Shown piece by piece: positions 1-8,375 of a DNA stretch of 42,928 nucleotides. The stretch is from ZC4RG35 sp964388105 (GTDB taxonomy: Bacteria > Actinomycetota > Acidimicrobiia > Spongiisociales > ZC4RG35). The stretch lies in contig CAYLYQ010000016.1 in assembly GCA_964388105.1 (NCBI GenBank), positions 1 to 42,928 of the forward strand. Direction: 5' to 3'. The translations under genes were made by a program, and so were the position numbers. Below the pieces are notes generated by a model. The model made no database searches and was not told the DNA's origin. It saw nothing but the letters and a program-made list of their open reading frames with translations. The stretch's first letter is position 1. Each line of letters opens with the position of its first letter.

Positions 1-765
1 GGATGGTCCTGCTGTATGGCGGGGTTGCCCTCGCCGGCGATGAGGTGCCGGCCCAGGGGCCGGTTCCGAGCCACTGTGTCAAGTTCGACTTCGGCACAGA
101 AGCTGAGGGAACGACCAAGAGCCCGATCGACTTCCCCAACGTCGAGATAACACTCGACCGTTGGTACGACAGCGAGACAGACCCGCATTCGATCGACTTC
201 ACGATCGCCGGGCTGGAAACGGGCCAGTACGTGATGGCCACGACGAAGTCCGGGAGCGAGCCCCTCGAGGGCTGGGGGCCGTTTACCGACGGCTCCTTCA
301 CGATTCATTCGGATCTCACGTGGGCCATCTCGAACGTGACGTTCTGCGTCTTCGAAGGTGGGACCACGACCACCACGACTGTCGAGGGCACGACCANNNN
401 NNNNNNNNNNNNNNNNNNNNNNNNNNNNNNNNNNNNNNNNNNNNNNNNNNNNNNNNNNNNNNNNNNNNNNNNNNNNNNNNNNNNNNNNNNNNNNNNCCAC
501 GACCATGGAGGGCACGACCACCACGACCATGGAGGGCACGACCACCACGACCATGGAGGGCACGACCACCACGACTGTGGAAGACACGACCACCACGACC
601 GCAGAGGTCCTGCCGACAGTGGTCACCACGGCCCCCGATGATGTGGACGACGACGAACTGCCGTTCACCGGCATGGACACGGACGTGATGATCGGGTTGG
701 CAGTGGTGCTGCTCGGAGTCGGCGCCACCGTCCTGGCCATGACTAGGAAGGTCGCCGAGAAGTAG
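1..765 (+). CDS. LPXTG-type cell-surface protein with Thr-rich repeats (5' partial, internal gap)
   Basis: An exported surface protein, probably anchored to the wall by a sortase. The sequence enters at the window edge inside or just after a hydrophobic signal-like stretch (LLYGGVALAG), so the true start is probably upstream. About 110 residues of globular domain that I do not recognise follow, then a Thr-rich stalk of TTTTTMEG-like repeats. The C-terminus is a textbook sorting signal: LPFTG (658-672), a hydrophobic helix and a short basic tail ending RKVAEK. The reading frame differs on either side of the 100-N gap (397-496), which only means that the gap length is wrong; I do not read it as a frameshift. 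No sortase gene lies in this window. The LPXTG signal is clear; the biological role is unknown. Confidence 0.8.
371..606 (+). repeat. 24-bp tandem repeat encoding Thr-rich stalk, interrupted by gap
   Basis: A 24-nt unit coding roughly TTTTTMEG occurs at 371-394 before the gap, then at 497-518 (partial), 519-542, 543-566, a diverged copy at 567-590 and a partial copy after that. The 100-N gap at 397-496 sits inside the array, so the copy number is unknown and probably caused the assembly break. Confidence 0.85.
397..496. other. Assembly gap (100 N) inside the repeat array
   Basis: Exactly 100 N, the conventional placeholder for a scaffold gap of unknown length. It lies within the Thr-repeat stalk of the surface protein. 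Confidence 0.99.
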
Positions 766-786
766 TCCCACGCACCACATAGCTCG

Positions 787-818
787 GAGAGCCCCGGGAG
801 TAACCTCCCGGGGCTCTC
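787..818 (+). terminator. Strong hairpin between surface protein and folC
   Basis: A perfect 14-bp stem (787-800 with 805-818) closes a 4-nt TAAC loop. It lies 21 nt after the surface-protein stop and ends 2 nt before the folC ATG. There is no U-tract, as is common for actinobacterial terminators. It may terminate the upstream gene, but its position means it would also shape the start of any read-through folC transcript. Confidence 0.75.
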
Positions 819-820
819 TG

Positions 821-2098
821 ATGAACTATCGACAGGCCCTCGACTACCTCGACGCCCACATCGGCCTGGGCGGCGATCCGGGGCTCGACAGGATCCGTGG
901 TCTGCTCGCCGACATGGGCGATCCGCAAGAGGGCTACCCCAAGATCCATGTCGCGGGCACCAACGGCAAGACCTCGACGACTCGTTTCGCCACTCTGCTC
1001 ACTGTGGCCCACGGTCTCACCACCGGCACGTGCATATCGCCCCACCTTCAGTCCACGGAGGAGCGGTTCGGAGTCAACGGGCGGACCGCCACCGAGGATG
1101 AGTTCGCCCGGGCGATCGCCGATGTGGCGGCGTTCGCCGACCTCCGGCCGGATGTGCCGTACTCGTACTTCGAGTTGATCGCCGCCGGCGCATTCGCGTT
1201 CTTCGCGGATCAGGCCGTGGCCACCGCGGTGGTCGAGGTCGGGCTGGGTGGTCGTCTCGACGCCACCAATGTGATCGACGCCGAGGTCTGCGTCGTCACT
1301 TCCGTGGGACTCGACCACACCGAGTTCCTGGGATCGGACATCGCAGGGATCGCCGCCGAGAAGGTGGCCATCGCCGGCCCGCAGTCGGTGTTGGTCAGCG
1401 GCCCCATGCCGGATGCTGCCCGGTCCGTCATTGTCGAGCGCGCACGTGAGCTTGGGATCCACCACCGGGCCTTCGGATCCGATTACGACGTGGCCATGGC
1501 CGAACGGGGGGTGGGGGGCTGGCTGGTCACGCTGCGGGGTGCCGAAGCCGAGTATCCGGACGTGTTCCTACCTCTGCACGGGCGTCACCAACTGACGAAT
1601 CTCGCCATGGCGGTTGCCGCGGTAGAAGCACTCTTCGGGCGTGCTCTCGACCCCGAGGCGGTTCGTGACGCGGCCGCCGCAGCCACCATGCCGGGTCGTA
1701 TGGAGCCCGTCTCGTGGTCGCCGCTTGTGCTCATCGACGGGGCGCACAATCAGCAGGGCATCGAGGTCTTGGTCGATGCACTGCGCGAGGAGTTTCCGAC
1801 CACCCGGTGGCAACTGGTCCTGGGGGTCATGGGGGACAAGGACATCGGTTCGATGGTGGCGACGCTCGCGCCCATCGCTGCCGGTGTGGTGACCACGGCT
1901 GTCGACTACTCCCGCGCCGTTCCTGCCGGTGAGCTGGCCGAGACCGTCGCGGGCTTGGTCGATGTGCCGGTCCTCGCCGCCGACTCGGTCGGCGAAGCCA
2001 TCGACATGGCGAGGGCCGAGGCCGGTCCGGAAGGGGCGGTCCTCGTGTGCGGATCCCTCTATCTGGTGGGCGAGGCGCGCGGGATCTTCATCCGCTGA
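821..2098 (+). CDS. folC: Bifunctional folylpolyglutamate/dihydrofolate synthase
   Basis: Adds glutamate to folates, and in many bacteria also makes dihydrofolate from dihydropteroate; cytoplasmic, ATP dependent. It is 425 residues, the normal length for the family. Mur-ligase-like features are visible: the P-loop GTNGKTST at about residues 46-53, the folate/ATP-site segment VEVGLGGRLDATNV near residue 140, and DGAHN in the C-terminal domain. The N-terminus MNYRQALDYLDAHIG matches the family start, which supports ATG 821. No Shine-Dalgarno is free, because the sequence before the ATG is the right arm of a long hairpin. folC followed by ndk is the usual actinobacterial order (often with valS before folC, not seen here). 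Confidence 0.95.
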   Translation: MNYRQALDYLDAHIGLGGDPGLDRIRGLLADMGDPQEGYPKIHVAGTNGKTSTTRFATLLTVAHGLTTGTCISPHLQSTEERFGVNGRTATEDEFARAIADVAAFADLRPDVPYSYFELIAAGAFAFFADQAVATAVVEVGLGGRLDATNVIDAEVCVVTSVGLDHTEFLGSDIAGIAAEKVAIAGPQSVLVSGPMPDAARSVIVERARELGIHHRAFGSDYDVAMAERGVGGWLVTLRGAEAEYPDVFLPLHGRHQLTNLAMAVAAVEALFGRALDPEAVRDAAAAATMPGRMEPVSWSPLVLIDGAHNQQGIEVLVDALREEFPTTRWQLVLGVMGDKDIGSMVATLAPIAAGVVTTAVDYSRAVPAGELAETVAGLVDVPVLAADSVGEAIDMARAEAGPEGAVLVCGSLYLVGEARGIFIR

Positions 2099-2123
2099 CT
2101 TCGCTCCGCCTGCGTGACTCGGA

Positions 2124-2129
2124 TACCGT
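2124..2129 (+). promoter_or_regulatory. -10 box before ndk (TACCGT-N9-ATG)
   Basis: TACCGT ends 9 nt before the ndk ATG with no ribosome-binding site between. This fits a leaderless or near-leaderless transcript, as at many other genes here. No clear -35 was seen. Confidence 0.5.
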
Positions 2130-2138
2130 TCAGCCTTC

Positions 2139-2512
2139 ATGGCAGAAGAACGCACTTTCGTGATGATCAAACCCGACGGCGTCGCCCGCGGACTGGTGGG
2201 GGAGATCATCTCCCGTTTCGAGCGCAAAGGGCTCCGCTTGGAGAAGATGCGCATGCTCACCTTCGACGAGGCCCTGGCCCGCCGCCACTACGCCGAGCAC
2301 GTCGAGAAGCCGTTCTTCCCCGATCTGGCGAAGTTCATCACCTCCGGGCCGGTGGTGGCGATGCAGTGGGCGGGGGAGTCGGCGATCACGGTCTGTCGCT
2401 CGCTGATGGGCGCCACGAACCCTTTGCAGGCAGATCCCGGCACCATTCGGGCCGATTACGGCCTGATCGTCACCGAGAACCTGGTGCACGGCTCGGACGG
2501 GCCGGAAAGCGC
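2139..2512 (+). CDS. ndk: Nucleoside diphosphate kinase (3' end in gap)
   Basis: Transfers the gamma-phosphate from ATP to nucleoside diphosphates through a phospho-histidine. The N-terminus (ERTFVMIKPDGVARGL) and the catalytic segment NLVHGSDGPES are diagnostic; the His in VHGSD is the phosphorylated residue. About 125 residues are present, and the final dozen or so expected for the family fall in the N gap beginning at 2513. The open frame that appears to run on past the gap is an artefact of the placeholder length. It lies between folC and mreB, as in Streptomyces. Confidence 0.95.
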
Positions 2513-2612
2513 NNNNNNNNNNNNNNNNNNNNNNNNNNNNNNNNNNNNNNNNNNNNNNNNNNNNNNNNNNNNNNNNNNNNNNNNNNNNNNNNNNNNNNNN
2601 NNNNNNNNNNNN
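2513..2612. other. Assembly gap (100 N) between ndk and mreB
   Basis: 100-N placeholder. It hides the last codons of ndk and probably part of the mreB promoter region. Confidence 0.99.
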
Positions 2613-2619
2613 TCGCTTC

Positions 2620-2625
2620 TAGACT
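2620..2625 (+). promoter_or_regulatory. Putative -10 box (TAGACT) for the mre operon
   Basis: TAGACT lies 36 nt before the mreB ATG, leaving room for a short leader with weak GGGAG-type purine tracts. The -35 region would be in the N gap, so only the -10 can be judged. Confidence 0.35.
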
Positions 2626-2661
2626 CGCGCTGTTCATCCCGGGAGTCGGGAGTCGCCCTTC

Positions 2662-3693
2662 ATGGCTGAAACCCTCTTGTCATTTGCAGGCCAGGACATG
2701 GCCATCGACCTTGGCACCGCCAACACGCTGGTTTACGTGCGGGGCCGTGGGATCGTGCTCAACGAGCCGTCCGTGGTGGCCATCAACTCCCAGAACAATC
2801 GCGCCCTCGCCGTGGGGATGGAGGCGAAGCGGATGATCGGCCGGACCCCGGCCAACATCACCGCCATCCGGCCCCTGCGTGACGGGGTCATCGCCGACTT
2901 CGACATCACCGAGAAGATGCTGCGCTACTTCATCCAGAAGGTGCACCATCGGAAGTGGGCCCGGCCACGCATCGTCGTCTGCGTCCCGTCCGGCATCACC
3001 CCCGTGGAGCGCCGCGCGGTGGAGGAGGCCGCCTATCACGCCGGCGCCCGCCGCGCCTACACCATCGAGGAGCCCATGGCCGCTGCCATCGGCTCCGGGC
3101 TCCCGATCGCCGAGCCTTCCGGCTCGATGGTCGTCGACATCGGCGGTGGCACGACCGAGGTCGCCGTCATCTCGCTCGGCGGAATCGTCGTCTCCCGCTC
3201 CATCCGTGTCGGGGGTGACGAGCTCGACAACGCCGTGATCGACTTCGTCAAGAAGGAGCACAACGTCCTCATCGGAGAACGCACCGCCGAGCAGCTCAAG
3301 ATGGCCGTGGGCTCTGCCTGGCCTTATGCCGACGAGCCGTCCGCCGAGGTGCGCGGTCGTGACCTGGTCACCGGCCTGCCCAAGACGATCCTGCTCACCA
3401 GTCCTGAAGTGCGTGAGGCGATCGAGGAGCCGACCCAGGCCATCGTGGACGCGGTCAAGTACACCCTGGACAAGACGCCGCCGGAGCTCGCCGCCGACAT
3501 CGTCGAGCGCGGCATCGTCCTGACCGGAGGTGGCGCGTTGCTGGTGGGACTCGATCACCGCCTCGCCCACGAGACCGGGATGCCCATCGTCACGGCGGCC
3601 CAACCGCTCCTGTCGGTGGTGTTGGGATCGGGCAAGTGCCTGGAAGAGTTCGACACGCTGCACGCCGTGCTGGCGTCGTCGGCCCGCCCGTGA
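2662..3693 (+). CDS. mreB: Rod shape-determining actin homolog MreB
   Basis: Bacterial actin that polymerises under the membrane and organises lateral-wall synthesis. It is 343 residues, full length. Actin-fold signatures are visible: phosphate-1 loop DLGTANTLVY near the N-terminus, phosphate-2 segment VVDIGGGTTEVAVISLGG in the middle, and the adenosine motif VLTGGGALL towards the C-terminus. It starts the run mreB-mreC-mreD-mrdA-rodA, which is tightly packed and mostly joined by stop/start overlaps, so the five genes are probably co-transcribed. Among actinobacteria MreB is patchy, being absent from many apically growing lineages, so its presence with RodA/PBP2 suggests lateral-wall growth or a sporulation-type wall role. 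Confidence 0.97.
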   Translation: MAETLLSFAGQDMAIDLGTANTLVYVRGRGIVLNEPSVVAINSQNNRALAVGMEAKRMIGRTPANITAIRPLRDGVIADFDITEKMLRYFIQKVHHRKWARPRIVVCVPSGITPVERRAVEEAAYHAGARRAYTIEEPMAAAIGSGLPIAEPSGSMVVDIGGGTTEVAVISLGGIVVSRSIRVGGDELDNAVIDFVKKEHNVLIGERTAEQLKMAVGSAWPYADEPSAEVRGRDLVTGLPKTILLTSPEVREAIEEPTQAIVDAVKYTLDKTPPELAADIVERGIVLTGGGALLVGLDHRLAHETGMPIVTAAQPLLSVVLGSGKCLEEFDTLHAVLASSARP

Positions 3694-3715
3694 ACCCCGG
3701 GTTCGAAACAGCCCC

Positions 3716-4645
3716 ATGAGCCGGGAGCGGACGGGCCGCGCCCTCCCCATGCTGATCACCCTGATCGTGGTCGGTCTGATGCTGATGACTTTCGATGTCC
3801 GCAGCAGCGGCACTGGCGTCATCGGCGTCCTGCGCAAGGGAACCCAGACGCTGATGGCGCCGTTGCAGAAGGCAGCCTCCTATGCCGTCAACCCGGTGAT
3901 CAACCTCGCCGACTCCCTCACCGATGTCGCCACTCTTCGCGAAGAGAACGCGGCTCTCCGACGCCTGGTCCTCGACCTGCGCGCCGAGATCAACGCGAGC
4001 CAGGACAACCGCATCCGCCTCCAGCAACTGGAGCGGATCTTCGGCATGAGAGCCTCCGGCATCGATATCGGCCGCACGGTCGCCAACGTCATCGGGCGCG
4101 TCGGCGCCACGGTGGACGAGGCTCTGATCATCGACAAGGGCACCCGGGACGGGATCGCCGTTGGCCAGCCCGTGGTCGACTCCCAGAACTACATCGTGGG
4201 GACGGTGGCCTCGGTCACGCCGTCCAGCGCCACGGTGGTCCCGATTCTCTCGTCCCGACAGGGCATGACGGTGTTGGTCGGGGACGCCGAGGGCACCTTG
4301 CTGCCGCAGACAGGGTCCGATCTCATGCGCCTCGAGATGTTCGGGGCGCTCGAGCCGGTTCTGCAGGGAGAGACCGTGCTCACATCCTCCGGCTCACTTC
4401 GCTTCCCCGCCGGCTGGCTGGTCGGGGAGGTCGTCGAGGACTCCCGGCCATCGGTCGACGTTCTGACTGCCCCGGTCCGGCCCTTCTCGTCATCCGACTC
4501 CCTGCGGGTGGTTGTGGTCCTGGCCTGGCCACCGGATCCGATAACTGCCAGCTCACCGCCCACCACCACGACCACCGTCCCCGCCTCCACGACGACGCTC
4601 CCGGACGGCCCCACCACCACCACGGAGGGGGACGGAGACACATGA
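3716..4645 (+). CDS. mreC: Rod shape-determining protein MreC with Thr-rich tail
   Basis: Membrane-anchored scaffold that links MreB to the PBP2-RodA synthase outside the membrane. It is 309 residues starting at ATG 3716, 22 nt after the mreB stop. An N-terminal helix (about residues 12-27) is followed by a coiled coil (TLREENAALRRLVLDLRAEI) and the double beta-barrel domain with the segment VNGxV-like IDKGTRDGI and VSDSxN-like VVDSQNYIVGTV. The last about 30 residues are a Thr/Pro-rich extension after the conserved VVVVLAWPPD end, resembling stalks of other exported proteins here. The stop overlaps mreD by ATGA. The longer open frame upstream of 3716 reads through mreB out of frame and is not coding. 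Confidence 0.93.
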   Translation: MSRERTGRALPMLITLIVVGLMLMTFDVRSSGTGVIGVLRKGTQTLMAPLQKAASYAVNPVINLADSLTDVATLREENAALRRLVLDLRAEINASQDNRIRLQQLERIFGMRASGIDIGRTVANVIGRVGATVDEALIIDKGTRDGIAVGQPVVDSQNYIVGTVASVTPSSATVVPILSSRQGMTVLVGDAEGTLLPQTGSDLMRLEMFGALEPVLQGETVLTSSGSLRFPAGWLVGEVVEDSRPSVDVLTAPVRPFSSSDSLRVVVVLAWPPDPITASSPPTTTTTVPASTTTLPDGPTTTTEGDGDT

Positions 4646-5145
4646 GAGTCCCCCTAGCCCCGATGATCGTGGCGTTGATCGCCCTGGCGGTGGTCCTGCA
4701 GACCACGCTTCTGGGCCAGATCCGGCCCTTCGCCCCCGATCTGGTCCTGCTGATGGTCATCCTGTTCGCTCTGACGCGGACCCGGGTGGAGCTCGTTCTC
4801 CTGATCGCCTTCGCGGCGGGGCTCGTGGTCGACCTGGTCGGCGCCTCGCTGGTCGGCCTCCGGGCAGTGGCATACACCACTGTGGCCTACGCCGCGATCC
4901 GCACGGCGGAACGGGCGGAGATCGGTCGCGTGGCCATGTCGATCTGGTCCGCGGTCCTCACCTTCATGGGCCTGGCCCTCGTTGTCATCGTGGGCACGCT
5001 CTTCGGCCAGACCAATCTCGTCGGTCCCGACATCGGCACCCGCATGATCGTGATACCCCTCCTCAACGCCGGGCTGGCGGCGCTGATGGCACCCATGTTC
5101 GTGCGCATGATCGACCGCGACGCCGGGATGTTCCGCTTCTCATGA
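4642..5145 (+). CDS. mreD: Rod shape-determining membrane protein MreD
   Basis: Small integral membrane protein of the elongasome. It is 167 residues, almost wholly hydrophobic, with about five predicted helices. Family-like features are the N-terminal helix ending LLGQIRPFAPDLVLLMVI and the GLVVDLVGASLVGLRAV loop, which corresponds to the conserved D..S...G...L segment. It overlaps mreC by 4 nt and mrdA by 4 nt (ATGA both times), so it is translationally coupled on both sides. Confidence 0.9.
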   Translation: MRVPLAPMIVALIALAVVLQTTLLGQIRPFAPDLVLLMVILFALTRTRVELVLLIAFAAGLVVDLVGASLVGLRAVAYTTVAYAAIRTAERAEIGRVAMSIWSAVLTFMGLALVVIVGTLFGQTNLVGPDIGTRMIVIPLLNAGLAALMAPMFVRMIDRDAGMFRFS

Positions 5146-7109
5146 GGTTCGCAGTCCGTGTCGGCATCGTCGGGCTGGTCTTCATCAGCCTGTTCTCGGT
5201 CGTCGGCCTCCGCCTGTGGTTCATCCAGGTGGCGGAGGGGCCGGCCATCGCGGCTGCCGCGACCGAGCAGACCTGGATCCAACGATCCGTCTACGCCCCG
5301 CGCGGCGACATCTACGACCGCAACGGGACCCTCCTGGCGACCAGTCGAATCGTGCCCGCCGTCGTGGTCGACCGGACCTTCATCCAGCCCGACCAGGCCG
5401 AGGGCGTCATCGACCGCCTGTCGGCGCTGCTTGCCATGGACCGGGCTCAACTGGCCGACCTCTACGAGAGAGCCGGGATCAACGGCCGGTTCGAGGTGAC
5501 GACGGTGTCGGCCGACGTCGCCTATCGGGTGAACGAGCAGCTCGACGACCTGCCTGGTGTCGAAGTGATTCGGGTGCCTGAGCGGATCTACATCAACGGG
5601 CCGACAGCGGCTCACGCCTTGGGTCACCTGGGCCTGCCCGATGCCTCCGACATCGAGGCGAACCCCGACCTCGACCCCACGGTGCGGGTTGGGAAGCTCG
5701 GCATCGAACGCTTCTACGACGACTTCCTCCAGGGCACCCCGGGAACCGAGGAGTACCGGGTGCGGCGGGGTCAGATCATCGACACCAGACCGTCGATCTC
5801 TCCCGTGCAAGGGAGCTCGGTGGTGCTCACTATCGATCTGGGGCTCCAAGAAGTGGTGGAGATGGCCCTCGAAGACGGGATCGCGCTCTCCAACGAGGTC
5901 AAGGAGCAGGACCGCGCCGCCGACCGCGAGGTGTTCAACGACACCGAGAGGGGAGCGATCGTCGTCCTCGATGCGGAGACCTTCGACGTCATGGCCGCCG
6001 CGTCCTATCCGGACTTCGACCCGCAGTTTTTCGTGGCTGGGATCGACGCCGACCTCTTCGCCGAGTTGAACGAGACCCGGGCGTTCAACAACCTTGCCAC
6101 CAACGGCCTGTACCCGCCGGCGTCGACCTTCAAGGCCATCACGTACACCGTGACCGTCGAGGAGGACCTGCCCTTCCCGACCGACATCGAGGGCGCCGAC
6201 CCGGCCAAGCGTGAGGTGCACTGCGACGGGACCCTGGAACTGCCGGAGCTGGCCGATGGCACACCCCAGGTGAAGACCGACTGGTACTACCCGCGGACCT
6301 ACGGCTGGCTCGGCCTCGATTCCGCTCTCGAGGTCTCCTGCAACATCTACTTCTGGACGGTCGGCCTCGGCACCTACCAGGCATACAAGGCCGGCCACCC
6401 CAAGGAGACCGTGATCCAGGACTGGGCCCAGCAGCTCGGATACGGGTCGCAGACCGGGATCGACCTCTCCAACGAGGCGTCGGGCGTGGTGCCGACCCGC
6501 GAGCTGTTCGAGGAGTGGAAGGAGTTCCAGCTCGAGAACCCCGACCGGCCACCGCGGCTGGACCCGAGCCGGCTCTCGATCGCCAGTCCGTGGCTCGGCG
6601 GAGACCTGATGGACTTCGCCATCGGCCAGGGTGCTTTCACCGCCACCCCCCTTCAGGTGGCCGTGTCCTATGCGGCCCTGATCAATGGCGGCAGCGTGTA
6701 CGAGCCCCGCCTGGCCAAGGAGATCCGTCATCCCGACGGGTCGGTCGACCCCGTCGACACCGTCCTTCGCCACACCGTCCCGATCAGCGAGTCGACACGC
6801 CGCACTCTCCTGGCCGACCTCAACCGGGTGGTCACCACCGGTACCGCGAGGGGCGCCTTTGCCAGCTTCGGTGAAGGGCTCGACCAGGTGGGAGGCAAGA
6901 CCGGAACCGGCCAGTCGGTCAAGACCCGCGACAATCACGCCTGGTTCGTCGGCGTGACCCCGATCGACAACCCCAAGTATGTGGTCGTGGTCCTGCTCGA
7001 GGAGGGCGGTTCGGGCGGCGGTGTGGCGGCTCCCGTCGCCCGGCACATCCTTCAGTATCTGACCGGCAACGAGCCGACTCCGATCGTCCAGGGCGACAGG
7101 GCGGACTGA
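5142..7109 (+). CDS. mrdA: Penicillin-binding protein 2 (elongasome transpeptidase)
   Basis: Class B PBP that cross-links peptidoglycan with RodA. It is 655 residues: one N-terminal membrane helix, the dimerisation domain with motif PRGDIYDRNGTLLA near residues 50-65, then the transpeptidase domain. Catalytic motifs are intact: STFK with Ser328, SCN at 399-401, and KTGTG at 586-590. Its length, single helix and position between mreD and rodA mark it as PBP2; a divisome PBP3 would be expected beside ftsW. The stop TGA directly abuts the rodA ATG. Confidence 0.95.
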   Translation: MRFAVRVGIVGLVFISLFSVVGLRLWFIQVAEGPAIAAAATEQTWIQRSVYAPRGDIYDRNGTLLATSRIVPAVVVDRTFIQPDQAEGVIDRLSALLAMDRAQLADLYERAGINGRFEVTTVSADVAYRVNEQLDDLPGVEVIRVPERIYINGPTAAHALGHLGLPDASDIEANPDLDPTVRVGKLGIERFYDDFLQGTPGTEEYRVRRGQIIDTRPSISPVQGSSVVLTIDLGLQEVVEMALEDGIALSNEVKEQDRAADREVFNDTERGAIVVLDAETFDVMAAASYPDFDPQFFVAGIDADLFAELNETRAFNNLATNGLYPPASTFKAITYTVTVEEDLPFPTDIEGADPAKREVHCDGTLELPELADGTPQVKTDWYYPRTYGWLGLDSALEVSCNIYFWTVGLGTYQAYKAGHPKETVIQDWAQQLGYGSQTGIDLSNEASGVVPTRELFEEWKEFQLENPDRPPRLDPSRLSIASPWLGGDLMDFAIGQGAFTATPLQVAVSYAALINGGSVYEPRLAKEIRHPDGSVDPVDTVLRHTVPISESTRRTLLADLNRVVTTGTARGAFASFGEGLDQVGGKTGTGQSVKTRDNHAWFVGVTPIDNPKYVVVVLLEEGGSGGGVAAPVARHILQYLTGNEPTPIVQGDRAD

Positions 7110-8279
7110 ATGACGGTCCTCGGACGCATTCGTGAGGTGGCGGTCATCCGGCGGGGCAACCGGTCGGACCGAATCCTCCTCGGGGCCGTCGTCGCTCTTT
7201 CCGCCATCGGCCTCCTCATGATCTATTCGGCCACGAGGAGCGGCGGCACCTTCACGATGGAGCGTCAGATGATCTTCGTGGCGGCGGGCCTGATCATGTT
7301 CCTGGTCTTCTCCAACATCGATTACCGGGAGTATCGGGCCCTGCTACCCGCCATCTCCGTCGTCACCATGGTGCTGCTGCTCGCGGTGTTCCTGTTCGAC
7401 CCCGTCACAGAAAGCGGAGTCGGTCAGGCTCAGCGGTGGATCCCCCTCGGGTTCTTCAACCTCCAGCCCTCGGAGTTCGCCAAAGTCGTCGTCATCCTCG
7501 TACTGGCGAGCCTTCTCGCACCCGCGGCCCGCGGGGAGGACATCCAGCGAAATCTGCCCTGGAGGAAGATCGGCCTGGCCGTGCTGATCGTCGCCGTACC
7601 GGGCGCGATCATCTACCGCCAGCCGGACCTCGGGACGGCCCTGGTGTTCGGGTTCATCCTCCTCGTCTTGCTCTTCGCCGCCGGTGGGTCATGGCGTCAG
7701 ATGCTCACGATCGTCGGTGCCGGCGGGCTCGGAGTGGTGGCGGTGCTCCAGCTGGGCCTGCTCAGCGAGTACCAGCTCAACCGGCTGGAGTGCCTGGTGA
7801 ACCCGGCGAGCGACCCGCTCGACCTCTGCTATCAGCTGGGTCAGTCGATGCGGGCCATCGCCTCAGGTCAGTTCTTCGGCACCGGCTTCCTGTCGGAAGG
7901 GAGCATGACTTCGTTCGAGTACGTCCCCGAGCAGCAGACCGACTTCATCTTCACGGCCGTGGCCGAACAGTTCGGCCTGCTCGGCGGCCTGGTGGTGCTT
8001 GCCCTGTTCGCGATCATCGTGTGGCGTCTGTTGGTCATCGCCACCAACGCCCGCGATCGCTTCGGGGCTCTCATCGCGGTCGGAACCGCGGCGATGATCA
8101 TGTTCCACGTCTTCGTCAACATCGGGATGACGATCGGCATCATGCCGGTCACGGGCCTCCCCCTGCCGTTCCTCAGCCAGGGGGGGTCCTTCTACATGGC
8201 GATGGCGCTGGCCCTCGGCATCGCCAACTCCGTGTGGCTGATGCGGACGCCGGTCCCGACGGCGAACCAGCTCCACTAG
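7110..8279 (+). CDS. rodA: SEDS glycosyltransferase RodA
   Basis: Polymerises lipid II into glycan strands in the lateral wall, paired with PBP2. It is 389 residues with about ten membrane helices. SEDS signatures seen: LQPSEFAKV after helix 4, RQPDLGTAL, and the extracellular loop segment YVPEQQTDFIFTAVAEQFG, which contains the essential Asp278. The C-terminal motif GLPLPFLSQGGS is characteristic of the family. It is the last gene of the mre operon; the next gene, tdk, appears to have its own promoter. Confidence 0.96.
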   Translation: MTVLGRIREVAVIRRGNRSDRILLGAVVALSAIGLLMIYSATRSGGTFTMERQMIFVAAGLIMFLVFSNIDYREYRALLPAISVVTMVLLLAVFLFDPVTESGVGQAQRWIPLGFFNLQPSEFAKVVVILVLASLLAPAARGEDIQRNLPWRKIGLAVLIVAVPGAIIYRQPDLGTALVFGFILLVLLFAAGGSWRQMLTIVGAGGLGVVAVLQLGLLSEYQLNRLECLVNPASDPLDLCYQLGQSMRAIASGQFFGTGFLSEGSMTSFEYVPEQQTDFIFTAVAEQFGLLGGLVVLALFAIIVWRLLVIATNARDRFGALIAVGTAAMIMFHVFVNIGMTIGIMPVTGLPLPFLSQGGSFYMAMALALGIANSVWLMRTPVPTANQLH

Positions 8280-8360
8280 GAAACGCCTCGGAGAGAGTGC
8301 GGATTCGGGACCCCCACAATCGGTTGGTGCTGCGGCGGAGAACGAGCCGGCGGCGATGGG

Positions 8361-8366
8361 TACCCT
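8361..8366 (+). promoter_or_regulatory. -10 box before tdk (TACCCT-N9-ATG)
   Basis: TACCCT ends 9 nt before ATG 8376 and no purine-rich binding site lies between, so the transcript is probably leaderless. The 8280-8375 spacer shows nothing else clear. Confidence 0.5.
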
Positions 8367-8375
8367 GCCACCCGC

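Noticed and set aside
497..606. Short regular repeats as a CRISPR array
   Set aside because: Units are contiguous 24-mers without spacers and translate as a Thr-rich protein repeat.
397..765. Frame change across the gap as a frameshift or pseudogene in the surface protein
   Set aside because: Both sides encode matching Thr-repeat units and a proper LPXTG end; the phase shift is explained by the arbitrary 100-N length.
2139..2669. ndk frame appearing to continue through the gap to 2669
   Set aside because: The gap length is a placeholder, and the residues after it do not match the end of nucleoside diphosphate kinase; the real stop is expected inside the gap.
4887..7046. 719-codon minus-strand open frame opposite mreD and mrdA
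   Set aside because: It lies fully antisense to mrdA with its intact catalytic motifs, has low-complexity Gly/Val/Arg/His composition and no recognisable domain; it is a GC-rich shadow frame.
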